Assembly (NCBI GenBank): GCA_012932865.1
Contig: SAXG01000006.1
Span: 496,001-560,000, forward strand
DNA: 64,000 nt
Direction of reading: 5' to 3'
Origin: Amylostereum areolatum
Lineage: Eukaryota; Basidiomycota; Agaricomycetes; Russulales; Stereaceae
The notes beneath the pieces were generated by a model. That model had not been told where the DNA came from. It saw only the letters and a list, made by a program, of their open reading frames with translations, and searched no databases. Shown piece after piece: positions 30,720 to 41,791 of the stretch. Positions within the stretch are counted from its first letter, which is position 1; every line of letters begins with the position of its first letter. The position numbers were made by a program, and so were the translations under genes.

Positions 30720-33700
30720 ATGGCCGACCTCCAGCTGGTTTTAACCTCTGGCCTAGCAGTCATCGAGAGCCACAGTTCGACGCCGTACGTCATTCGCCGG
30801 TGTCCCCGGTTCATCCCCTCTGACAGTAGGTTCGGTTCTGTAGAGTCTGGCGCCGCGCTCTCGTCATCCCTGCATATGTTGCCGCCGTCTCCTTCATTCT
30901 CATAGTTTTACACGTCACCGCGTCCTTTGGTCCTGTAAAGAGGTTTTTCTCCAAGTCACAGGAAGAGGAAAGCGTTCTGGCGCCGGACCCAAGGACGACC
31001 GACACCTCCACTGGGCTGTTGTCCGCGGTCAAAGGACACGTCAATGCGCTGGGAGGCCCCCGAATCTTCGTTTGGAGGGTCATGCGCATGCTGTCGGTGT
31101 TCGCTCTTCTCGGCCTTTCCGTGGCTACTTTTGCGCAGGATGAGGAGAGTCGCGTGAGCGGTAGTTCGTTCGATGCTCTGAGTAAGCATTGGGGCAAGAA
31201 ACATCATAGAAAACACAAGAAGAGCCATACCGATGGAATGTTCACCAAGCACGAATGGGTGGACTTGGTATTGTGCTTGACATATGTGCGTAGTTATCCC
31301 CGAGTATATTCGCAATTGTTCTTACCGCCCCTCTAGCTTTACGCGTCATTTTTGGCCGTCTTCACCGTTGTGTCCAGACGTTCAGGCGCTAGTACCGCTG
31401 GCGCGCATCTCGCCATCCTTTTGCTCGTCATATTCTCTGTTTATGCGTACCGTGATATCTGGCCGTTGGCGACGTACACGTTGACGCCAGAAGACTTGCG
31501 CGAGGGGCCATTGCTGTGGGCGAAGGTCGCTCTTCTGGGATTTGCTGCCATCCTCGTTCCTCTCGCTGTACCTCGACAGTACCGCCCTTACAACCCCAAG
31601 GTGCTTTACTCGTGTGTATAACGATTTTGTAGTTTTAACAGGTTAGCATTGCAGGAACCCTCCACTCCTAGTCCTGAACAGACGGCGTCCATCTTGTCCA
31701 TGTCGATATACTCCTTCCTCGACCCCGTCATCTTTCTGGCCAACCGTACGCCCCACATCTCCTACGAAGAGTTGCCTGTTCTTTCGGACTACGATGAGAC
31801 TCGGAACTTGGTTCATAGAAGCTTCAAGGTATGTCCGCAATTGTGCCCAGAAGATCGTATCTTGAACGGCGTTCGTCCCTAATAGCATCTAGATGTCTTT
31901 TCCGGAGCCAAGAAAAGACACCTATTCTTTGGCCTTATGTCCGTCTTTGGTGAGTGCATCCCGAGATTCATCCGTTCAGTGTCTGACTTGCTTTAGCAAA
32001 GGAATATGTCGTGATGTCAATTATGATGATCATCAGAGTGAGCCAACTAAGCCCTCGTTTCCTTCGAGAGTAATGTTAATGCATTGACCTAGGTCATGTC
32101 TGCCTTCTTGGCTCCCGTAGGCATCAACCGGCTTTTGAAGTACGCATATTGCACCATTGACTCCTACTAGATATACGAGTTCATTGTTTGTTCTAGTTAT
32201 CTCGAGACGCATGGTGAAGGTGCTGTCGTGCGCCCCTGGGTGTGGGTTACAGGACTTTTCTGGGGCCCCTTCGTTGGGTCCTTGGCAATGCAATGGTACA
32301 TCTTTATCACGGCACGTTATTCTCACCTTGGAAACTGGACGACGCTAATTTACCTGTTTAGACGGGCACACTTGTTCGAACGGAAGCCATCCTCACCCAG
32401 CTTGTCTTCGAGCACGCTTTGCGTATCCGCATGAAGGCAGAGACATCCGAAGATATACGCTCGACCCCAGGCACGCCTGACACCGCTTCCTTGGTGGAAG
32501 AACCTGGGAGCGATGCAAGTGGCTCCGGTAGCGGTGACGAAACCTTGCATTCGGGAGATTCACAGTCCACCACGAGTAAAGGCAAGAAAAGGCAGCCGTC
32601 TGTGCCAGAATCCACTTCAGACCACGTCAAGAAGGATGACGAGCAACCGGACGCTGCCAAGGCGGGCAATCTCGTAGGCAAAATCAACAACTTGATATCA
32701 ACAGACCTCAACAATATAACTGCCGGTCGCGACGTCTTGTTCATCGGTATGTGCAGTCGTCTGTCCCAACCATTGTCTTTCCGACATCGAGGGTCTTTCT
32801 CAGTGTTATACACGCCCGCCCAATGCGCCATCTCCATCTGGTTCCTGTACACTATCCTGGGTTGGAGGTACGTTGACGCAATTTTTGGTGCATAATAAAT
32901 CCTCATGGGAACCCAGTGCCTTCGTCGGAATGGCCGTTATGGTCTTGCTCTTTCCGGTCCCGGGGTATGTCGCCGGTATGATGCAGGGTGTGCAGAAGGA
33001 GACTATGAACAAGGTGCGTTTTCTGGGTGTGAGTCTGAAGCGACGATGGCGAGCTATACGTATAGACGGACGCGCGCGTGCAAGCCGCGACTGAAAGTGA
33101 GCATACATGTCATACTGTTTTATATCGCGTTAACGACCCTTTCTAGCAATGAGCGTTCTCCGCATGATCAAGCTATTCGGTTGGGAGCAAAAGATGAGCA
33201 AACGATTGCAGGAGAAGCGCGATGAGGAAGTCAAGTGGATCAAGTTCCGTGCAATGCTGAACCTCTCAAACAATATCATCAAGTAAATGACATGCCGATC
33301 TTGTCTTTGCGCGTGACTGACTACCTATCAGCTTTGTCATCCCGATTGTCCAGATGATTGCTTCGTTCACCACCTTCGTAAGCAGGCTACTGTGTAAAGG
33401 CCATCGCTAACGACTAATTGGCATCCCTTCAGACTGTCATTATGAAGAGAGACCTTAGTCGTACATCTTTTTCCTTCACTGTCGGCTGTACCTTTCGCTG
33501 ACTTGACACACAGCCTCGATCGTCTTCTCGGCAATGGCAGGCGAGTCCAACAAAATTTCCAAGCTCGCAGTGGATTCTAACTGAATATTCAGTCTTTGAC
33601 CTTCTACGCGATCAACTCCACATGGTGTTTTATATGCTCACCCCAATCGTACAGGGTTGGTGCACCATGCTGTCTCGTCTACTTTGCGCTCTGACTTACC

Positions 33701-36700
33701 CACTTAAAGGCAAAGTATCTCTGGACCGTCTCACGACTTTTCTGCAGGAGGTATGTATCTATACAACTCTTGCAGACTTGTACTCACACTGCACACAGAC
33801 AGAACTGTTGGATGAATTCAATAATAGCGGTAACGGGGAGGCGCACGTTATGCTCTCTGATGCCTCTCGGTTTGACAAGGAGGTCATTGGGTTCCATGAC
33901 GCCAGCTTCACATGGTCAAATGACACTGTTTCCGATGGCACTTTGACTCCTTCCCGCCGGCGGTTTGTCCTTCGCATCGAAGATGAACTCGTATTCAAAC
34001 GCGGTTCGATCAACCTTGTCGTGGGGCCGACTGGCTCGGGCAAAACTTCCCTCTTGATGGCTCTGCTAGGTATGCTCGACCATTCTTTCATCGTCGAGGA
34101 CTCGAGAGCTTGTCACTCACCAGTACATAGGCGAACTTCACTTCGTTCCACTTACACCTGGCTCTTGGTTCAACCTTCCTCGCCAGGGAGGAGTGGCATA
34201 CGCCGCACAAGAGTCGTGGGTACAGAACGAGACCATCAGAGTGAGTTTTGTCATTCGTTTACGAATATATACTGACGGTCTCTTAACCATCACAGGATAA
34301 TATTCTGTTTGGCTCTGCCTTTGACGAGGATCGGTACAACAAAGGTGAATACATCGTAATCTTTGGGTTGTCCGATGATCGAACAACATCGACAGTGATT
34401 TACCAATGTGGATTGAAGCGCGATTTGACTCTATTCGATGCCGGTGACCAGACCGAAGTGGGTGAAAAGGGACTGACTCTGAGGTGTGTTTGCATTTTAT
34501 GCATCGTGGCAGTTGTTCACTCTCGTCCGACAAACACAGTGGTGGGCAGAAGGCGAGTGAGGTTTATTTGACTGATGCCCGTATTCTCATACATCTGTAT
34601 CATGCAGGCTCGCGTCACATTGGCTCGGGCAATATACTCATCGGCCGAAGTCTTGCTGCTCGACGACGTATGTAGTATGGGAATCGTTGCCTGCTGTGCT
34701 TCGCTGACTTGGTCCATCAGGTACTCGCTGCGCTGGATGTTCATACAGCAAAATGGATTGTCAACAAATGTTTCAAGGGTGATCTCGTCCGAGGTCGCAC
34801 GGTCATACTCGTCGTAAGCACCAATATTGTCGTTTGTGAATGATACATAACATGCCATCTCCAGACGCACAATATTGCGATGGCTACCCCTATCGCCGAT
34901 TACGTTGTGTCCCTCGGAGTGGATGGTCACATAGCCTCTCGTGGTACTGTGTCTGATGCCTTGGCTGTCAACAAGGCCTTGCAGCATGAGGTCCAGGAAG
35001 AGAAGGAAGTCATAGAAAAAAGCGACAAAGAAGTTGATCACGATGATCCCGATGGGAAGTCAAAGCAGGCGGATGGCAAGCTTATCGTCGCAGAGGAGGT
35101 CGCGTTGGGTCACGTCAGCTGGTCAGCTTGTGAGTCGCCTATGCATTTGACCTTTCTCGTTCGGCTAATTTTATCCATGTGGGACCTCAGTGAACCTCTA
35201 CTTCAAGGGTTTGGGTGGTAACTTTGCCGTCCTCTTTTGGATCACATTTGTGGGGGGGTATTTTATAAACGACTTTTTCTCTTCCCTTCAGACGTGGTTC
35301 CTGGGCTATTGGGCGGAGCAATATGACTTGCGTCCTTCTTCGGAAGTGAGCGTGTCTTTGTGAGTCGTTATGGTTCTGCGATACAAACCTGAAGCTCATG
35401 TCTTCCACGCTAGCTACCTGGGCATTTATGCGCTCCTTCTTCTGTGTGGGATCGTCGCCTACGCTTGTGCTTCTCTCGTGTACGTGCAAGGTACCGTTCG
35501 GGCATCCAAGAAGATTCATAAGGAACTTGTTGATTCCATCTTGGGCACAACCTTGAGGTATGGAGGAGTGTCGAACGAGTGGGAGTTTTATTCAATGGAT
35601 TGGCAGGTGGCTCGATATCACCCCGACATCACGAGTTATTACACGATGCACACAAGATATAGGTGCCGGTATGCTTCTGTCCCTCGTTGTCGCGCTATAT
35701 CAGTCTAATCCCGTCCACAGTCGATGGCCCTGTGGCACACAATTTCGATGGGGTGGTTGAAGTCACCGCAGCTATGACAATCAAACTCGCCGCAGTTGTA
35801 ATCGTGACGCCAATCTTTCTCGTCCCCGGGATCATCATATCGGTTATGGGGGGCTGGTGTGGGCAGCTTTATATGGCAGCCCAGCTGGCGGTCAAGCGAG
35901 AAATGAGCAACGCAAAGGCTCCCGTTGTCGGTCACTTCGGCGCCGCTATTTCCGGCCTCAGTGAGTGATTTTTGCTCACTTCTCCTGTCTTGTTTGTTCA
36001 CCATGTCGTACCATAGCTTCTATTCGCGCGTACGGCGCACAAAATCCGTTCCGGCTCGAGTCATACGGGCGTATCAATCGGTATACTCGGGCTGGTAGGA
36101 CTTACTACAACTTGAACCGGTCAGCTCTCTGGTCAGTGTAATCTCGGTCATTGCTGATTTAACTGGGTTTCAGATGGGTTAGCTTGCGTATCGACCTTCT
36201 TGGGGGTCTCTTCTCTGCAGCACTCGCCGCATACCTTATCTATGGGCCTCGAAACATCCTTCCTTCCAACACTGGGTTTGCCCTCACACAAGCTGGTACG
36301 CTGTTTGTATACTTGACATGTGTATGTCTGACTTGCGATCGCAATGGTAGTGAGCTTCAGTGGAATGATCCTTTGGTGGGTGCGCATCTTCAACGAATTT
36401 GAGGTCAACGGTAAGTTGTCATAACCTCACCTGGTCCTATCATAGCTAATGAATGCATCGACGGTCTCTCAGGAAATAGGTCCGTTTTTCTCAGTCCGCA
36501 GTGGGAGGGCATCGTTAACCTTCGCTTAGCTTGGAACGCATTCAAGCCTATATTGACATTGAGCAAGAGCCCCGACCGACCACGAACGGTACCCCCCCTG
36601 CTTATTGGCCTGCTAGTGGCGCTCTCCGCGTCGAGAAGCTGTCCGCACGCTATTCTTCCGTACGTTGCGACCGGAATGTGCACATCCAATTTTTAACGCG

Positions 36701-37771
36701 ATTTTAGGATGGCCCAAAAGTTCTCCACGATCTTTCTTTCGAAATCAAATCGGGCGAGCGTGTCGGCATCGGTACGTCTTCACTTTTGGCTTGCTGCGTT
36801 ATTGCTGATATCCCTTCCATTTCCAGTCGGAAGAACCGGTAGTGGCAAGGTGCGATCCCCCTTGTCAATACTGACTGCGACTAAATGGCTCGTTTACTTT
36901 ACAGAGCTCTCTGACCTTGTCTCTTCTCCGGTGTATATTCAACGAGGGCACTATCTACTATGATGGACTGGCAACGGACAAGATCAATCTGGATGCACTT
37001 CGGTCAAACATTACTATCATTCCACAAGTTGTCAGTGGGCCCTCATACACATAAGCTGGCACCCTGTCAACGACTAATTTATCCTTTAGCCTGAGTTGTT
37101 GAGCGGTACTCTGCGCCAAAATCTGGATCCCTTCGGCGAACGGGACGACGCAACTTTGAACGCCGCCTTACGCGCGGCCGGTCTCTTTTCGCTCCAAACC
37201 GAAGACGACGAAGGCCGGATCACCCTCGATTCTCAAATTGCTAGCGGCGGAGGAAACATGTCCGTCGGTCAGCGGCAAATCTTGGCGTTGGCCCGGGCAA
37301 TCGTACGAGGCAGCAAGCTGCTTATTCTGGATGAAGGTTCGCCTCCCACTAAATATTCTATCGAGGATTAGGCTGACTGTAATCTAGCTACCTCGTCAAT
37401 CGGTGGGTAGCCATTCACAGTCATCGATGCTGATCAACGGCTTACATCCTCTCCAGACTATGAGACAGATTCTATCATTCAGACCTCCCTTCGTAATGAG
37501 CTGGGTCCTGATGTAACACTGGTCACCGTCGCCCATCGTCTTCAAACAATCATGGATGCTGACAAGATCGTACGCCCTCCTCACCCCTACTTATACTAAG
37601 TTGGTCTAACAATCTCCATAGCTGGTCCTTGACGCGGGTCATCTTGTCGAGTTCGACACGCCGAGCGCATTGTTGAAGAAGGAGGATGGCATGCTGAAAT
37701 CGTTGGTAGACGAGAGTGGGGACAAAGAGACGTTGTACGCTATGGCGGCAGGGAAAGGCAGATCGTCATGA
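30720..37771 (+). CDS. ABCC/MRP-type ABC transporter
   Basis: A full two-half transporter spread over more than 20 exons, start uncertain (ATG 30720, or a later one after an unresolved first intron). The N-terminal hydrophobic region precedes TMD1. NBD1 has Walker A GPTGSGKTS (near 34030), signature SGGQKAR, and Walker B LLLDDV (Asp in place of the catalytic Glu, usual for ABCC NBD1). A charged linker (EEKEVIEKSDKEVDHDD) leads to TMD2. NBD2 has GRTGSGKSS, MSVGQRQ and LILDEATSS, then the H-loop AHRLQT. The end is at TGA 37769-37771. Family role: ATP-driven export of conjugates, xenobiotics or organic anions at vacuole or plasma membrane; the substrate cannot be told. The NBD1 signature motif is carried on a 13-nt exon (34540-34552) whose downstream intron starts with GC. 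Confidence 0.92.
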
Positions 37772-38158
37772 TTCTGCATGGATGGATGTGCTGTCCGATC
37801 TACATAACTTCCAAGTAGAACATAGGATAGAGAGCGAGGATGGACTTGATTCATGTGCTGAGTATGCGGACATTGAGGGACATCGGTTGAAGTTTGATTT
37901 AGATTCCTCAAAGGCGGCGCTTGGCGGCGCGTGCCGACGCGTGCTGAAGCGTGACGGAGTCTTCGAACGCGACGCGTTGTTGAACGTCGACTTGCCATTC
38001 CACTTTATCGCTTTGCGCTAGACCACACTTCTATTGATCTGAACGCACCCGCCCTTTACTTTTTGTGGAAATATCAAGGACATCTTCACATTCAAACATC
38101 CTCAAATTCCACGCCAATCGTTGAATCAATCCGACCCACGCGTCACAATATCTCAACT
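37772..38158. other. Intergenic region
   Basis: 3' UTR of the ABC gene and promoter of the first PIF1-like gene. No additional gene supported. Confidence 0.45.
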
Positions 38159-40786
38159 ATGCCCAAAGAGATACGGAAGAGATACCACGCTGTTCGAGTA
38201 GGGAGACAAGGTCCACGCATCTACGATACTTGGGATGAGGCAAGTGTTGTGTTCACGTATCTCCTCAGAAATAGCAATCTAAGCTGGAACTCACGAGTAG
38301 TGCGAGGAGAATGTCTGTCAGCTATCTCCAACTGCCAGGAAAGGCGTTCTCACACTGACGCAGTGCTCTTGTCAACTGCCACATAGACTTCCAGATTTCC
38401 GGGCGCGTTGCGTAAAGGATTCATGTCTCTATCCGATGCTCAAGACTGGCTCTCGGGCTTTCCTTGTGCGCGTTGCGCGCTAGCCGAGTCCACCGATAAA
38501 GAAGATGGTGAGTGGTTTCTCCATGATGTGTTCCGGACACTCGATGTCGATTGTTCGCAGGGACGCACAGCAGCTTGCCAGTGAAGACTGAGCGTGGTGA
38601 AAAAGTGGAACCTTTCGAAGTCCATCCAGGTGCCGCCATAGCATGCCCATCTCCCGACCAGGCCCCCATTACAGTGGCACCACCAATAGTTCTCTCTGAT
38701 GAGCAACGAGTCGTCCTTCAACGAATTGAAGCCAAGCAAAATGTTTTCTTCACAGGCTCGGCAGGTTGTTTTGTCCATCAAATACGAATACAGAGGTTAA
38801 CATGGACTAGGGACTGGCAAATCTGTCCTCCTTCGGGAAATCATCAAATTGTTTGGCCCTGAACAAAAAAAATGGTTGGCGATCACCGCATCAACTGGGA
38901 TAGCGTCTCTTAATATCGGAGGTACGACTCTGCACTCTTGGGCGGGAATTCGCCTCGGGAAAGAGACGGCGGAGAAACTTGCTGAGAAGATCATGTCCTG
39001 GCGGTCCATGAGCAAGATTAAAGATTGTTGGAGAGACGTGAAATGCTTGATTATCGACGAAAGTGCGTTATTAATGGCCTATCTCATCCTATCTTCTCAA
39101 CATGTCGTCTTGTGCAGTATCAATGATCGACGGCAGACTATTTGACAAGCTTGTGTGTCACGTTAAAGTAAGGCCAGAGAAAAGCCTGCTGACCATAACA
39201 TGTAGGAATACATTGCCCGCGTTGTCAGGAACAGTGAGCTGCCTTTCGGTGGCATTCAGGTTGGTCAAGTATGTATTTATATATAGACAGACACATTTCT
39301 GACTTCCTGTGAATAGCTCGTTATATCGGGAGATTTTTGTCAGCTGCCCCCAGTACCTGATCAGAAAGATGGCGCTCCGGTCCAAATCGTATTCGCTTTC
39401 GATGCCACGTCATGGAGCAGGTGTATCGGTCCCCCATTCACTCTAACACATGTTTTTCGTCAGAGGGACCAAGGTTCGTTCCAGCATTCATATGCCATTC
39501 GTGATCTGTTCGATGGTTCTTATTCTTGTCAGAATTCGTTGATATGCTTAACTCTATGCGTTTCGGGGAGCCCACCCCGCAGGCCATAGCGAAGTTCCAT
39601 ACGCTAGCGCGTCCGATTGAATACGACGACGGCATCGGGCCCACAGAACTGTACACTATGATACTACGTCGCGAATACTCTTTTCTAACGATTGTTTGTC
39701 CAGGTATCCAACCCGCAATGAAGTTGCAGGAGCGAACAAGTACCAACTAGGCCTATTGAAGGGGCCTGAACATTGCTACAAAGCCATAGACAGGGCTGGG
39801 AGGGACAGCCAAGGGAACCCGGTCACACGCGAAATAATGAAGATCATTCTAGATCGACTGGTCGCCCCGCCCTCCCTGACACTCAAGGTAGACCTAGTTC
39901 CACGACAGTATCCCAAGCATAGCTAACAAAGATCACCAAAGATTGGGGCTCAAGTCATGTTGATCAAAGTGAGCATGGCTCGCACACCTCCTTCGACCTG
40001 GCGCAACTCATGGATATACAACGCAGAACACGGTTCAAGGCCTACTTGTAAATGGATCGACAGGTGTAGTCATCGGGTTTTATACCTGGGAGGAGGCTGT
40101 TGAGATTGGGAAGACGGTTGTCGACACGAGAAGTGAACGAGACAAGCAGAAAGGCAGAGATATCCCTGAAATTGCCAAAAACTCAAAAATATCTTGGCCA
40201 CTAGTACGATTCACAAATGGACGCGAGATGCTTTGTATCCCAGTAGACTTTACAGAGGAAAACTCGGAAGGAGAACTCGAGGCTCAGCGTACCCAGGTGA
40301 CGGTGTCTACATTGCACCCTCAAAGTGAAGAACTGCACTTATTAGCGACTTGTCTAGGTTCCCCTCATTCTTGCTTGGGCCATGAGTGTGCATAAATCAC
40401 AGGGTCAAACTCTCTCGCGTGTCAAAGTGGATCTCCGGCGGACATTTGAGAAAGGACAAGGCAAGACTTATTTATGTTTCACGATTGTAGATGCGTACTG
40501 AAGGGCTGTTATATCGTTAGCATATGTGGCTCTTTCCCGAGCCACAAGCCTTGATTCTTTACAAGTTCTCAATTTTGATCCGTCTGTGTGCGTATCCATT
40601 TTCCATCGTACAAATGTATCTGACGTTCATTTGATTGCCCTCAGAGTCAGTGCCCATCCTCGAGTCCTTGAATGGTATCGATCTCTCGGAGGTTATCACT
40701 CAGGTTTGAGCCATAGCTACGACGAATACGACGAGTACATGGACGATGACGATGCCGTCGCCAGCTATTTTGACGGGCAGTCATGA
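38159..40786 (+). CDS. PIF1-like helicase with N-terminal hybrid-binding domain, copy A
   Basis: Starts [18 protein letters not shown], then IYDTWDE | C..N | FPGALRKGF and AQDWLSGF. This is the RNase H1 N-terminal (Cauli_VI-like) fold, which in RNase H1 binds RNA:DNA hybrids. After a linker comes a PIF1-type superfamily 1B helicase: GSAGTGKS Walker A (split by an intron after GSAG), TASTGIAS and TLHSWAG, LIIDE (II), [11 protein letters not shown] (III), THVFRQRD, and near the end [10 protein letters not shown] and YVALSRA. The tail is acidic ([11 protein letters not shown]). PIF1 enzymes unwind 5'-3' and act on G-quadruplexes, R-loops and telomeres. The intron after TWDE has a GC donor (38240-38241). 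It is the upstream member of a tandem pair with copy B and is full length. Confidence 0.9.
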
Positions 40787-40856
40787 CGACTGTCTTCGCA
40801 CATCGATCTTCACCATTTACATTTAAGTACTTGATTTATAGTTCCCGTCATCTTTA

Positions 40857-41068
40857 CAGCTATTTGCATATTGATAGAGCGCCCACGATTATTTCTTCAT
40901 CATAGGGAATCAGGCTCCGCGAGCTGCCGATGATTGCCGATTGGGCTGCGGCTCACGACGAGTTCTTCGTCACTGATCGCCCCTGATCGGCAGTACTCGG
41001 CAGGACGTCGGAGTCAAGAAGCCTGTGATGAAGGAAAAACCCAAGGCGCTCTATTATGCAAATAGCTG
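40857..41068. mobile_element. MITE-like element 1 (TA-flanked inverted repeats)
   Basis: 212 bp between TA dinucleotides (40855-40856 and 41069-41070). Terminal inverted repeats start CAGCTATTTGCATA and continue to AGAGCGCC with a 3-base indel. No coding capacity. TA target site and CAG-starting ends suggest Tc1/mariner-type mobilisation. Confidence 0.75.
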
Positions 41069-41214
41069 TAAGTTCTTGTTTTTGCACAGTAGTATCAATC
41101 CCACTGTATCATTACGCGCTCCATTTTCTGTTGCTCGGTCGCCTCGGTGTGTTTGTTATCAGCTCCTGGCCGAATGACCTGGGGCTGGGCTTTCAGCCTT
41201 GAGCTTTGAGCTTA

Positions 41215-41461
41215 CAGCTGTTTGCATAAAGGATGGCACTCACTGAAAAAAAACGGGCCTTCCCCAGACCTTCTGAAATGGAACTTCCGCGTCGCGAGAT
41301 AAGCGCCTTACTATCGGAGTTTGAACATCTTGTAGCTTAGCTATCGGAGGTTGAAATAAATGTAGCTATGACGTATGAATCTGTGAGATAAGCGCCGAGA
41401 AGGTAGGGTCGGACGTTCTGGGAAGAGACGCCACGAGTGCCATCCTTTATGCAAACGGCTG
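41215..41461. mobile_element. MITE-like element 2 (TA-flanked inverted repeats)
   Basis: 247 bp between TA dinucleotides (41213-41214 and 41462-41463). Inverted repeats of 27 bp start CAGCTGTTTGCATAAAGG with one mismatch. The interior has a direct repeat (GAGATAAGCGCC at about 41295 and 41385, and CTATCGGAG...GTAGCT twice). Its ends are related to those of element 1, so both belong to one family. Confidence 0.8.
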
Positions 41462-41791
41462 TAAAGATTGCCATTCCTAGTGATGGTGAGTTTGGTGCAC
41501 CGGCGCATTTTCGTCCAGAGTACGATACTTATAAGCATCCGCGGTGGAAGTCAAGAGTTGCGAGCCTGAGGAGACTCGTGCCGGTCTCTGTGTTGGTGTT
41601 ACTTCGACTTATATCTTAATCTGACTGCGTGCACGGATGAGAGGATTCCGAGAGACTCGGAGTCTCGGCCGCACCCGAGGTTGACTCCATCCAGACTCCA
41701 TCTGCGTCTACTTTAGGAGACTATTACCGCATCTGTCGTCGCGACCCACCTCGTTCCTGCCTCGTTCTAGTTCCAATTCTAGTTTCGCCTC

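Larger units (their letters stand above)
40787..41791. other. Spacer between the two PIF1-like genes
   Basis: Besides the two inverted-repeat elements it contains no gene; it must hold the promoter of copy B. Confidence 0.6.
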
